From Deltaproteobacteria bacterium UBA5205 (GTDB lineage: Bacteria; Desulfobacterota; Syntrophorhabdia; Syntrophorhabdales; Syntrophorhabdaceae), in NCBI GenBank assembly GCA_002412715.1, contig DHVP01000024.1, forward strand, positions 75,245 to 139,244: a stretch of DNA of 64,000 bases, written 5' to 3'. The notes beneath the pieces are model-generated. The model had not been told where the DNA came from, made no database searches, and saw only the letters and a program-made list of their open reading frames with translations. The position numbers were made by a program, and so were the translations under genes. This document shows positions 1 to 8,231 of the stretch, in pieces; position 1 is the stretch's first letter, and every line of letters begins with the position of its first letter.

Positions 1-471
1 TACCGGAGCGAAGGCCCGGTCCGTAAGCGTTTCACGCAGGTTCAGGACCCTTTCATTGTAAAGCTGCAGAATCTTCGTCCTGCCGAATTTGCGGATTGCC
101 TTTCTGAGAGAGCTGCCGTTTATATCCGCGAGGCTCCCGGACTCGACAGTGAGAAAACGTTCCAGGTCCTTGACGGGCGGCAGGGCATATTTGAATACCA
201 ACCCCGGCGGTGTAACATAAAAAGAGGAAGACCATTCAACGAGTGCGGGGAGATCTTCACCGATGAGGGGAAAGAAATCCAATACACCCGTAATCGATTT
301 CAGCCCCGCATTGTCGCCCTGGCGGACCGAGACGACGACGCCGGAGGCCTCCCTGTAACGAAAAGGGACGAGAACCCGCGACAGCCTGAAGACGTAAGTG
401 GCCAGTTCTTCCGGTACTGTGTATGAAAAGGATTTACCGACCGGGATTGGAAGGGCTACATCGACGATCAT
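1..471 (-). CDS. priA: Primosomal protein N' (PriA helicase), N-terminal part, cut by window edge
   Basis: Reading the minus strand from the ATG at 471 gives 157 codons open to base 1, so only the N-terminal part is present. It begins MIVDVALPIPVGKSFSYTVP and continues with RVLVPFRYREASGVVV. These are the hallmarks of the PriA 3'-DNA-binding domain, which recognises the 3' end of the leading strand at stalled forks. The helicase motifs and zinc-binding cysteines would lie outside the window. The start ATG overlaps the murI stop as ATGA, so the two genes are probably translationally coupled. PriA restarts collapsed replication forks by loading DnaB. The family call rests on the N-terminal pattern only. 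Confidence 0.85.
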   Translation of the reverse strand, partial: MIVDVALPIPVGKSFSYTVPEELATYVFRLSRVLVPFRYREASGVVVSVRQGDNAGLKSITGVLDFFPLIGEDLPALVEWSSSFYVTPPGLVFKYALPPVKDLERFLTVESGSLADINGSSLRKAIRKFGRTKILQLYNERVLNLRETLTDRAFAPV

Positions 472-1292
472 GAAGAAAAAAGAAGATCCCGGTAGTTCAG
501 GCTCTTCAGAGATTTCACGTGGGTCAGCGCTTCTCCGACGATTCTGCCCCCTATATCGTGGAAGGACTCCGGGCTATCGGTCACAAAATACTCATATTTG
601 CCGCGGCCCCGCTTGTTGAAGAGATCCCTTTCCTCGAGGATATTGAAGGCCTCCTTGGCGGTCTCTTTTCCCGAGTGCACGATCTCAACGCCGCTCCCCA
701 TGGTCTGTCTGATCACGTCTTCGAGGACGGGGTAATGGGTGCAGCCCATGACGAGGACATCGATCCCGGTTTCCCTGAGGTCGCCCAAATATTTCTCGGC
801 CATGAGGCGGGCGATCTCATCATGCTCGAGACCTTCCTCAACGATGGGCACGAAGAGGGGACAGGCCCGCGAAAAAACTTCCATATCCGCATTGAGCTTT
901 CTGATCGATCTTTCGTAGGCCATGCTCTTGATCGTCGTCCTGGTGCCGATGACTCCCACTCTGCCGCTCTTCGTGTGTCTGACCGCCTCCGTGGCGCCGG
1001 GGCTGATGACGCCGATAACGGGGACGGGCATTCTTCGCTGCAATATCTGAAGGGCGAAGGCGGAAGAGGTGTTGCAGGCAATGATGAGGAGCTTGATGCC
1101 CTTCGTGAGCAGGAAGAGGGCGCTTTCGAGGGCGTATTTCGTCACCATCTGGGGCGACTTGTTCCCGTAGGGAACTCTCGCGGTATCACCGAAATAGATG
1201 ATATGTTCATGGGGGAGAAGTTCTTTGACCTCTTTGAAGACGGTCATGCCTCCGACCCCGGAATCGAACATTCCGATGGCGAGTTTTTGCAT
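468..1292 (-). CDS. murI: Glutamate racemase
   Basis: Converts L-glutamate to D-glutamate for peptidoglycan, in the cytoplasm, without cofactor. The 274-residue protein is of normal length. It has the N-terminal FDSGVGGMTV motif (catalytic-site Asp10 and Ser11), the first catalytic cysteine in IACNTSSA (Cys73) and the second in MGCTHYPVL (Cys184). These are the two acid/base thiols of the Asp/Glu racemase family. The gene is upstream of priA and overlaps it by four bases. About 215 bp separate it from the divergent FIST gene, so its promoter should lie there, although no convincing -35/-10 pair was found. Confidence 0.96.
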   Translation of the reverse strand: MQKLAIGMFDSGVGGMTVFKEVKELLPHEHIIYFGDTARVPYGNKSPQMVTKYALESALFLLTKGIKLLIIACNTSSAFALQILQRRMPVPVIGVISPGATEAVRHTKSGRVGVIGTRTTIKSMAYERSIRKLNADMEVFSRACPLFVPIVEEGLEHDEIARLMAEKYLGDLRETGIDVLVMGCTHYPVLEDVIRQTMGSGVEIVHSGKETAKEAFNILEERDLFNKRGRGKYEYFVTDSPESFHDIGGRIVGEALTHVKSLKSLNYRDLLFSS

Positions 1293-1507
1293 GGGTACAG
1301 ATTAGGAGAGATGGGATGAAATGTCAAGGCAATAAGGGGAGCCTTTTTCCTTGCCTTTTTCCGGCCATTATTGGTAAATAGAAGAAGAGATTCCCAGGAC
1401 AATTAGCCTTTTTTTCCACAACTGCTTAGTGCTGCATCGCCGAAACCGGTAGTCATCGGGGCATAATATCCGGCGGCGAGTAAAGGAGACGAAGGAGGCT
1501 GAAAACT

Positions 1508-2743
1508 TTGGGCACGACGAAGATTGGTATTGCCTGCGAGGGCGGAATGGTTCAGGCCATATCGGGGAAGGTTATGGCCGGGAAGGCGATGACGGCGGGG
1601 GACATAACGAGGCCCGGTCTGGTCCTGGCTTTCTGTTCCAACAAGAGCGGCCCGGAGGAGTTCTTCCGCGGCATTCGTGAAGCCGTCGGTGCCGATGTCC
1701 CGATTGTCGGAGGCTCGGCAATCGGACTGATATCCAGCGAGTTTCTTTCTTACAAGGACCCCGTGGCAGGGGTGATGGTGCTGGAGTCGGATTCGCTCGG
1801 ATTCAGGCTGGTATCCGCGGGGGAAGTTGACAGGAATGAAAAGACAGCCGGCAGAGAAATGGCCGCTGGCATAGCACATGAACCCGATGACAAGCTGCTT
1901 CTCGTTTTTTATGATTCGATCAAGGATCCGCCGGCCGGTAACTCTCCTCCACTCATGAATTCATCGACACCTCTCATAGCCGGAATCACCGAGGTCCTTG
2001 GCGATGCGGTGCCCGTTATCGGAGCGGGGCTCATGGGTGATTATGACTTCAACGAAACCGTCCAATTCTGTGGTTCTTCTACGGGATCTCAACAACTCCT
2101 CGGTCTTATGCTTGGTGGGGATTTCTCGGTATACCATCGGATAACCCATGGCTGTACCCCTCTCGACGGCGTGTATCACAGGGTGACGAAGGCAGCGGGT
2201 CCGCTTCTCTACGAAATCGACGGCAAGCCGATCGTCGAGATGATAAACGAAATGTTCGACAGCGAGGAATGGCAGACGGAGCGCCCCCTTGATTTCCTGA
2301 CCCTCGGGGTCCATTGCGGTAAGAAGTATGAGGGCTATAAAGAAAACCACTATGTGAACAGGTTGATAATGGGGCTTATTCCCGATAAGACGGGCGTAAT
2401 GATGTTCGAATCCGATCTCAAGACGGGCGATGAGGTTCAGTTCATGGTCAGAGACGCGGGCCGCATGGTCGAATCGGCGAGGAACAATTCCCGGCTGCTC
2501 GTTGACACAATAATGGGGGAGGGTAAAGTGCCCTTCCTGGCCCTGTACATCGATTGCGCGGGCCGGGCGAAGGGATACTCCAACACGGTTGTTGAAGAGG
2601 CGGCCGAAGTCCAGAAGGTTCTTGGCGAGCACGACATTCCTTTGTTCGGTTTTTACTCGGGAGTGGAACTTGCTCCCTTGCTGGGAAAAACGAGAGGCCT
2701 GGACTGGACGGGAGTTCTTACCGTCCTGGCAAGGAACCCTTAG
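1508..2743 (+). CDS. FIST domain sensory protein (FIST_N + FIST_C)
   Basis: A 411-residue soluble protein with FIST N-terminal (about 25-210) and C-terminal (about 220-385) domains. Recognisable features are LAFCSNKSGPEEFF, the glycine-rich PIVGGSAIGLISS segment and the late FGFYSGVELAPLLGKTRGL segment. FIST proteins are thought to bind small ligands, perhaps amino acids, and pass the signal to kinases or chemotaxis proteins. The start is a TTG preceded by GGAGG about eight bases upstream. It ends four bases before a PAS hybrid kinase, which is its likely output partner. There is no signal peptide or membrane segment, so sensing would be cytoplasmic. The ligand is unknown. Confidence 0.85.
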   Translation: MGTTKIGIACEGGMVQAISGKVMAGKAMTAGDITRPGLVLAFCSNKSGPEEFFRGIREAVGADVPIVGGSAIGLISSEFLSYKDPVAGVMVLESDSLGFRLVSAGEVDRNEKTAGREMAAGIAHEPDDKLLLVFYDSIKDPPAGNSPPLMNSSTPLIAGITEVLGDAVPVIGAGLMGDYDFNETVQFCGSSTGSQQLLGLMLGGDFSVYHRITHGCTPLDGVYHRVTKAAGPLLYEIDGKPIVEMINEMFDSEEWQTERPLDFLTLGVHCGKKYEGYKENHYVNRLIMGLIPDKTGVMMFESDLKTGDEVQFMVRDAGRMVESARNNSRLLVDTIMGEGKVPFLALYIDCAGRAKGYSNTVVEEAAEVQKVLGEHDIPLFGFYSGVELAPLLGKTRGLDWTGVLTVLARNP

Positions 2744-2747
2744 ACCC

Positions 2748-4796
2748 ATGGAGAAAGACCTTCGGGACGAAAACGTTACTGCGTATTTCAGGGATATTGC
2801 CCGGGAGACGGGCAGGAAATATCTCAGGGAAGTAAGCAAGCTATCACGAATTATCGCCAGGGCCAGGAAGGCGGAAGAAGTCCTGGACCGCTACCGGGTC
2901 CTTGTCGAGAGTTTTTCCGATGCCATTTTCATGCTGGACGAAGACAGAAAGATACTCTCGTGCAACGGTGCATTCCGCAGCCTCTTCCAGCTCAGGGAAG
3001 ATGAGATCGAAAAGAGAACGCTCCGCATTATCACCCGAAGTGACGAAGACTGCGACCGGCTGACCGCTCTCATCGACGACATCATCGCCGGAAACAACAC
3101 CCATGTTTTCCCCTGGGAGTTCGTGAGGAAGGATGGATCGCCCGTGGTCATGGAGGTCACGGTCTCGAAAGTACGGACCTCTCTTGCCGGTGACGCGGCG
3201 CCCCCGGGGGGCTGCGTTTCCATTCTCCACGATATCTCGGAGCGCATTGAGCGCGAAGACGCCCTTAAGACAGCCGAGGAAAAGTACCGCAATATCTTCG
3301 AGAATGCGGCGGAGGGTATTTTCCAGGTGGCTGCGGACGGCCATTACCTGAGTGCGAACCCGGCTCTTGCAAGTATCTTCGGATTTGATTCACCCCGTCG
3401 GATGACGTCAAACCAGGATCTCAGTGCCAGGAAAACCTTCGTCAATCCCGAGGATTACCGGCGCCTGATCACAATCCTGCGGGCGCGGGGGTTCGTAGAG
3501 AATTTCGAATCGGAGCGATTGAGGACGGATGGCACAAGGATGTGGACGTCAACGAACGTTCGCCTCGTAACGGACGGGAAGAGCGGTTCCCACTATTTCG
3601 AAGGAACGGTCCGGAACATTACCAGGCGAAAGAACCTCGAGTCTCAACTCAGGCATTCCCAGAAAATGGAGGCCATCGGCACGCTCGCCGGCGGCGTCGC
3701 ACATGATTTCAACAACCTTCTCACCGCTCTCATCGGGTACGGCAATCTTCTCCAGATCAAGATGGAAAAGGACAATCCGCTGCGTGTCTATGTGGACCAC
3801 GTTCTTTCTTCGGCAAAAAGGGCGGTAAACCTGACGAACAGCCTTTTGGCTTTCAGCAGGAAACAAGCCGTGAACCTTGAACCCAACGGGATCAACGAGA
3901 TCATAACCGGTGTGCAAAAGCTCCTGGAAAGGCTTCTCCACGAGGATATAGAACTTTGTGTCCAGCTCTGCCCGAAAGACATTACGATAATGGCCGACCG
4001 CACGCAGATCGAGCAGATTCTGATGAACCTATCCACCAATGCCCGGGACGCAATGACGAAAACCCGCATCCTGACCATCGCAACCGGGCAGGCATCGATC
4101 GATAAGGCCTTCATCGGCAAACACGGCTATGGAAAGGTGGGAACCTATGCCCGGCTGTCGGTGGCCGATACGGGGCACGGAATAGACGATAAGGTGAAAG
4201 AGCATATTTTCGAACCCTTCTTCACCACGAAGGAGGAAGGCAAAGGTACGGGGCTTGGACTTTCCACGGTATACGGTATCGTGAAACAACATGACGGGTA
4301 TATTACGGTGGATAGCGAACCGGGCAAGGGAACGACATTCCATCTTTATTTTCCCTCCGTACGGGTCAAGAGGGAAAAAGCGAGACAGATCGAAGCAAAA
4401 ATGCCCTCAGGCACGGAGACGATCCTCGTGGCTGAAGACGACGCCGTGACACTCGAGCTGATGAAGGAGATACTCGGGGAATACGGCTATACCGTGATAG
4501 GCGCGGCGGATGGGGAGGAAGCGGTCGGACGTTTTGCACAGCACCGCCACAAAATCGGGCTGGTTATTATCGATGTGATAATGCCGAAGAAAAACGGCAT
4601 GGAGGTATACGCCGAAATAAGCGCGCTGGACCCTTCCGTCACGGTCCTCTTTATAAGCGGCCATGCACACGACATCGTGCTTGACAAGGGCATCATGGAA
4701 GGCAGAAACAATTTTCTTTCGAAACCGATAACACCCGACCTGCTGCTTGATAGATTAAGAACACTTCTCGACAAAAAGGCACGCCCCGCGCCTTAA
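2748..4796 (+). CDS. PAS-PAS hybrid sensor histidine kinase with C-terminal receiver
   Basis: A soluble 682-residue kinase. The order is a short helical lead (1-45), PAS domain (about 48-165), second PAS/PAC (about 178-295), HisKA with AGGVAHDFNNLL (phospho-acceptor His319), HATPase with NARDAM, DTGHGI and GTGLGLSTVYG (about 420-535), and a receiver (about 557-675, Asp609, Lys659). The receiver suggests intramolecular phosphotransfer or feedback. No DNA-binding output is attached. The ATG at 2748 sits four bases after the FIST stop; a longer reading frame upstream overlaps FIST and is not needed. The two genes therefore look like a FIST-sensor/kinase pair. No membrane segments are visible. 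Confidence 0.9.
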   Translation: MEKDLRDENVTAYFRDIARETGRKYLREVSKLSRIIARARKAEEVLDRYRVLVESFSDAIFMLDEDRKILSCNGAFRSLFQLREDEIEKRTLRIITRSDEDCDRLTALIDDIIAGNNTHVFPWEFVRKDGSPVVMEVTVSKVRTSLAGDAAPPGGCVSILHDISERIEREDALKTAEEKYRNIFENAAEGIFQVAADGHYLSANPALASIFGFDSPRRMTSNQDLSARKTFVNPEDYRRLITILRARGFVENFESERLRTDGTRMWTSTNVRLVTDGKSGSHYFEGTVRNITRRKNLESQLRHSQKMEAIGTLAGGVAHDFNNLLTALIGYGNLLQIKMEKDNPLRVYVDHVLSSAKRAVNLTNSLLAFSRKQAVNLEPNGINEIITGVQKLLERLLHEDIELCVQLCPKDITIMADRTQIEQILMNLSTNARDAMTKTRILTIATGQASIDKAFIGKHGYGKVGTYARLSVADTGHGIDDKVKEHIFEPFFTTKEEGKGTGLGLSTVYGIVKQHDGYITVDSEPGKGTTFHLYFPSVRVKREKARQIEAKMPSGTETILVAEDDAVTLELMKEILGEYGYTVIGAADGEEAVGRFAQHRHKIGLVIIDVIMPKKNGMEVYAEISALDPSVTVLFISGHAHDIVLDKGIMEGRNNFLSKPITPDLLLDRLRTLLDKKARPAP

Positions 4797-5102
4797 TATT
4801 CGTCGACCATCCTCTGTATCTGTGCGGGTCTCGAAGTCTTTGTCAGGGCAAGCATTGCCTGTCGCTCTTCACGGTAAGGTTCAGGAAATGGATCCGAATT
4901 GTCTCGTCCTGATTGTTTTATTCCACATTTCATGTTTCCGGTGTAAAGTATCGGATAATACAAATCCCGTTCAAGGGGCAGATATGAATTTCGGCATTCT
5001 CGTTTTTCCCGGAGTTGAGGAATTGTATGGGATATTCTTGGTATGTGGGCGAGACACGCAGACGAATATCTGAAGCGCAAGACTTGATCGGAGGTGGCTG
5101 CC
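4797..5102. other. Intergenic region, no clear gene
   Basis: About 306 bp between the hybrid kinase and the VOC gene. A 46-codon minus-strand reading frame (4793-4933) overlaps the kinase stop but lacks a convincing Shine-Dalgarno sequence and any recognised family. No hairpin followed by a T run is visible. The only site I would use is the GGAGG at 5090-5094 that serves the VOC gene. Confidence 0.5.
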
Positions 5103-5549
5103 ATGAAATGCGTCAATATTCATCACGTCGGTCTATGGGTCAGAGATATGGACGGGATGGTCGCTTTTTTCACCGGGACAATGGGATTTCGCTTGCTGAC
5201 CCGAAACCCCCGTGGCAGTATGGGGCCCGGGGAACGGGCGATGGTTGACGCGGGAGACGGTCAGTTCGTAGAGCTTCTAACGGAGCCGAATGTTGCGCCT
5301 CGCCCCGATTTTCCCGTTCATCCGGCCGGGCATGTAGCCGGGGTCCTCCACCTGTGCCTGAGAGTGACGGATCTTCCCGCCTGGAAAGAGAAGCTGTGTT
5401 CCGGGGGGTACGATGTGACGGGGCCTGTTCCCGAGACAGGTTTCGGCAGTACGGAGCTCGGGATGCTCCGGCTCATGTTCTTCACCGGGCCCGAAGGACT
5501 GGGCTTCGAACTGTTCGAATTCGAGGAGGAACTCCCGATCAAAAAGTGA
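5103..5549 (+). CDS. VOC superfamily (glyoxalase/dioxygenase fold) protein
   Basis: A 148-residue protein with two beta-alpha-beta-beta-beta modules of the vicinal-oxygen-chelate fold. It opens with VNIHHVGLWVRDMDGMVAFF, where the early His is a typical metal ligand, followed by FVELLTEP, then GVLHLCLRV and FFTGPEGLGFELFEF with the C-terminal Glu ligand. Members include lactoylglutathione lyases, methylmalonyl-CoA epimerases and ring-cleavage dioxygenases; the substrate cannot be read from sequence. The ATG at 5103 is chosen because GGAGG lies about nine bases upstream; an in-frame GTG at 5094 overlaps that site. A radical SAM gene follows 74 bases downstream. Confidence 0.85.
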   Translation: MKCVNIHHVGLWVRDMDGMVAFFTGTMGFRLLTRNPRGSMGPGERAMVDAGDGQFVELLTEPNVAPRPDFPVHPAGHVAGVLHLCLRVTDLPAWKEKLCSGGYDVTGPVPETGFGSTELGMLRLMFFTGPEGLGFELFEFEEELPIKK

Positions 5550-5623
5550 CCCTTCAGACGGCCCGCGCATGGAAGATTTGCATTCGGGCAGGAAACGATG
5601 GACAATATGGCAGGTTCAAAACG

Positions 5624-6616
5624 ATGGTCGTACCGGTCTTTCTCCCCCATTCAGGCTGCAATGAACGCTGTATCTACTGTCACCAGGGATACATCACGGA
5701 CGTTGGCGAAAAGAGTTTCAAGGCACGGGTCGACAGCGCCCTTCGGGGCCGGGTCGAGCCCTGCGAGGTGGGTCTCTTCGGCGGCAACATCTTCGGGATG
5801 GAGCCCGCCCTCCTTGAAAGGCTTTTTTCCTGTTTCGACGAACATCGCGGGGTGGTAAAAAGTTTCCGCCTCTCAACGAAGCCGGTGCCTCTTCGGGACG
5901 AAACCATCGCCATCCTCAAGAGAAACGGGGTCGACATCATCGAACTGGGCATACCGACGTTCAACGACGCCATTCTTGCCGCCGTCAACAGGGCTCACAC
6001 CGCGCAGGATCTTTTTCTGGCATATGAGAGGCTCAGCGGCGAGGGATTCAGGCTCGCCCTCCAATTTATGGTAGGTTTGCCCGGCGAGTCACAAGGCGAT
6101 ATCGAGGAAACGGTGGCGAACATGATCAGGCTCCGGCCGGTCTATATCCGCATCTATCCCCTCGTCGTCCTGAGGAACACACCGCTCTTCGCGCTCTACT
6201 CAAGGGGTGATTTCGTCCCCATCCCCTTTGATGAAGCTCTCGACCGGGCCTGTCTTATCTATCTCAATGCGATGAAACACAACATCGACATTGTCAATGT
6301 GGGTCTTACGGACAACGAAATGGTCAGGGACATGGTCGCCGGCGGGTTCTACCATCCGGCCTACGGTTTCCTTGTTCAATCACGAATATTCCGCAGGGCC
6401 GTTGAGGGCGCACTCAAAAGGCTTGACGGTCCGAAAGGGATCACGGTTATCCTCCACAACAACGATATCCCCCTGCTTGTAGGCCACAGACGGGAAAACC
6501 TGTCAAAGTTCGCCGCGATGGGACTTAAATTGCGCTGGGAGCCCTCGGGAGAAAGGCGAGGCACCTTCGAGATCGTAAGCGGGACACAGAGGATCGAAGC
6601 ATCGGTGGTTGATTGA
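5624..6616 (+). CDS. Radical SAM protein, Elp3/HemN-like
   Basis: A 330-residue radical SAM enzyme. Near the start, MVVPVFLPHSGCNERCIYC carries the CX3CX2C cluster (Cys12, Cys16, Cys19) that ligates the 4Fe-4S/SAM centre, followed by GLFGGNIFG and ELGIPTFNDAIL, and MVGLPGES typical of the TIM barrel. It resembles the COG1243-like group of uncharacterised enzymes. The ATG at 5624 places the cysteine motif eleven residues from the N-terminus, as is normal for this group. The open frame continues upstream into the VOC gene but without family resemblance. No specific reaction can be assigned. It is convergent with the kinase gene ending at 6665. Confidence 0.85.
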   Translation: MVVPVFLPHSGCNERCIYCHQGYITDVGEKSFKARVDSALRGRVEPCEVGLFGGNIFGMEPALLERLFSCFDEHRGVVKSFRLSTKPVPLRDETIAILKRNGVDIIELGIPTFNDAILAAVNRAHTAQDLFLAYERLSGEGFRLALQFMVGLPGESQGDIEETVANMIRLRPVYIRIYPLVVLRNTPLFALYSRGDFVPIPFDEALDRACLIYLNAMKHNIDIVNVGLTDNEMVRDMVAGGFYHPAYGFLVQSRIFRRAVEGALKRLDGPKGITVILHNNDIPLLVGHRRENLSKFAAMGLKLRWEPSGERRGTFEIVSGTQRIEASVVD

Positions 6617-6643
6617 CCAATCTGCCTGATTGAGCCCGGAGTC

Positions 6644-6669
6644 GGTAAATCGGGACACGTCCCCTTACC
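6644..6669. repeat. REP-like imperfect palindrome between convergent genes
   Basis: The sequence reads GGTAA, then GGGAC-AC-GTCCC, then TTACC, giving nested inverted arms (6644-6648 with 6665-6669; 6652-6656 with 6659-6663). The stop codon of the tandem-kinase gene (TAA, 6665-6667 on the minus strand) lies inside the right arm. GGGAC/GTCCC-centred palindromes of this kind are common dispersed intergenic elements in related bacteria. It may act as a transcript-end hairpin for both converging genes, but no T run follows. Confidence 0.45.
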
Positions 6670-8071
6670 ATTTGTCTGTTACCAGCCCCGAAACCCCTTC
6701 ATAGACAATAGGCTCATTGAGTGACTCGGCGGAGACTTCCCTGAAGAGCTTTTTCCTGTCGACGCCGATGAGGGAAACGAGGCGCAGGAAGAAACGGATT
6801 CGGTCGCGGGCGGATATACGTCTCGGGATGGTGGTGTTGAGCTGGCAAAAGGCCTTTTTGAGGATATCCGCGGTGACCCTGGCGAAGCGGATGTCCTCAA
6901 CATCGAGAAACAAGAAGCCCCCGGAGTCGAGGACGAAGATGTTGCAGGCCTTTAAATCCCTGTGAGTGATGTTCCATGTCATGGCATCCAGGAAAAAGGC
7001 GGTGAGGGCGTCGATAAAAAGTTTGCGCCGCCTCGTGTCCATGGCGTCATAATTTCTGTCGAGATAACGGTCCAGTTCTTCTCCCCGGCCCGTTAGGTCT
7101 TCCATGGCTATGTACCCGCCGGCACCTCGGGCAGGGATGGCCGCGCAGAATGCAGCCGGTGTCACAGCCTTGTGCATGTATTCCAGAACGACGTGATTTC
7201 TCCATGCGGTCTTGAGGCGTCGCGTTCCCGAGTATGTTTTTCTCACGTGGCCGGCGAAGCTCTCCACCTTTACCTTCCTGTCACTCTTGAGCGTTGCCAC
7301 GTACGCGCCGTCGGCGCACTCTTCCCGGCCGCGTATGAAGAGGTCTGTTCCCTGCCGGCGAACGACGGAGGTGTCCCGGAAGGCCCGTGTCATTTTGTTC
7401 ACTACCCATCTGCCGCGCAAGGTTTCCACGGCATCCGTCGTTTTCTTTCTCATTTCGGGGCTTGCCGCGTACCGGCTGAAGAAGATGTCCCTTTCGCGGG
7501 GATTTATATCATAATAGATGGTGCCCAGAGCATGTGTCAGGTTGGCCAGTTCGTCGTTGTCGGAAAAGGACCTCCTGACGCTAACCTTGTGCAGGTCCAC
7601 GAGATGAAGCTTTTTCCCTGAAACCAGAATATTGTCAAGGTGCAGGTCATCGTGGCGGACTTTCTTTTCCTTGAGCAGGAGGAGGAAATCGGCGAGCTGA
7701 TTGAGAAGGCCCTCCCGGTCCGGGTCCTTCTTCATGAGGACGAGGAGGGTTGTCCCGTCGATAAAGTCTTCCGCGATGGCAGAGACCCTGTCGCCAATGC
7801 CGTATCCCAGCGGAACGGGGGCGGGGACCCCGATCGATGCGAGCCTTCGGGCGATGATGAATTCCTTCTTGCCCCGTGGGGCGAAAAGGGAACGTATGCG
7901 CCCGGCCACCCCTTTTTCGCTGAAGGTCTTGATGAACACCTTTTGCCCGTCCGATTCGCAAACCCGGTAGCTTCGCCTTTCGCCCCGGGGATGCGTGAGG
8001 TCTTTGAGGAGGGGAAGGAGACGTTCGTTTTCCAGGAACCAGGTGAATTCTCTTGAGGGTAACTCTTTCAT
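6665..8071 (-). CDS. Tandem WaaP/InaA-like (LPS) kinase, two kinase domains
   Basis: A 468-residue protein with two protein-kinase-like lobes in a row. In the first, RHDDLHLDNILV (His140, Asp142, Asn147) and LVDLHK (Asp159) give catalytic and metal-binding residues. In the second, THRDLKACNIFV (His370, Asp372, Asn377) and FLDVEDIRF (Asp390) repeat the pattern. This resembles the Kdo/WaaP family that phosphorylates LPS core sugars. Both catalytic loops look intact. The ATG at 8071 has GGAAG just upstream; the longer frame to 8257 overlaps the divergent gene and lacks homology. Its place next to the LPS cluster supports a role in core phosphorylation. Confidence 0.85.
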   Translation of the reverse strand: MKELPSREFTWFLENERLLPLLKDLTHPRGERRSYRVCESDGQKVFIKTFSEKGVAGRIRSLFAPRGKKEFIIARRLASIGVPAPVPLGYGIGDRVSAIAEDFIDGTTLLVLMKKDPDREGLLNQLADFLLLLKEKKVRHDDLHLDNILVSGKKLHLVDLHKVSVRRSFSDNDELANLTHALGTIYYDINPRERDIFFSRYAASPEMRKKTTDAVETLRGRWVVNKMTRAFRDTSVVRRQGTDLFIRGREECADGAYVATLKSDRKVKVESFAGHVRKTYSGTRRLKTAWRNHVVLEYMHKAVTPAAFCAAIPARGAGGYIAMEDLTGRGEELDRYLDRNYDAMDTRRRKLFIDALTAFFLDAMTWNITHRDLKACNIFVLDSGGFLFLDVEDIRFARVTADILKKAFCQLNTTIPRRISARDRIRFFLRLVSLIGVDRKKLFREVSAESLNEPIVYEGVSGLVTDKW

Positions 8072-8101
8072 ATTCTTCCGGTGGTGAGTCCGTTGAAAAT
8101 C

Positions 8102-8107
8102 ACTATA
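8102..8107 (-). promoter_or_regulatory. Candidate -10 box for the tandem kinase gene
   Basis: On the minus strand TATAGT (8107-8102) lies about 30 bases before the kinase ATG. The hexamer 17 bases upstream, TGGTTA (8130-8125), is a weak -35 and falls inside the left arm of the inverted repeat at 8119-8152. Confidence 0.35.
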
Positions 8108-8118
8108 CAACAGAGAGT

Positions 8119-8152
8119 CACAAATAACCAGAGCATTTGTGGCGTTATTTGT
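8119..8152. promoter_or_regulatory. Inverted-repeat operator candidate between divergent promoters
   Basis: ACAAATAAC (8120-8128) and GTTATTTGT (8144-8152) form a perfect 9-bp inverted repeat. A third half-site, ATTTGTG (8135-8141), can pair with CACAAAT (8119-8125). The array lies between the candidate promoter of the tandem kinase and that of the methyltransferase, touching both -35 regions, so a regulator bound here could control both directions. Confidence 0.45.
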
Positions 8153-8153
8153 A

Positions 8154-8182
8154 TTGACATCAGGATGCACTAGGGTGAAAAT
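8154..8182 (+). promoter_or_regulatory. Candidate sigma-70 promoter for the CmcI-like gene
   Basis: A perfect TTGACA (8154-8159), a 17-base spacer and GAAAAT (8177-8182, four of six matches to TATAAT) precede the methyltransferase start by about 50 bases. The -35 box abuts the right arm of the inverted repeat at 8144-8152. Confidence 0.5.
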
Positions 8183-8231
8183 ATGGCGTTTTCCATACGA
8201 TAGAAAATAGAAGGAAGAGGTGCCGACACTT

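Noticed and set aside
4793..4933. 46-codon minus-strand frame overlapping the hybrid kinase stop
   Set aside because: It has no clear ribosome-binding site, no recognised family, and could arise by chance; left only as a note on the intergenic region.
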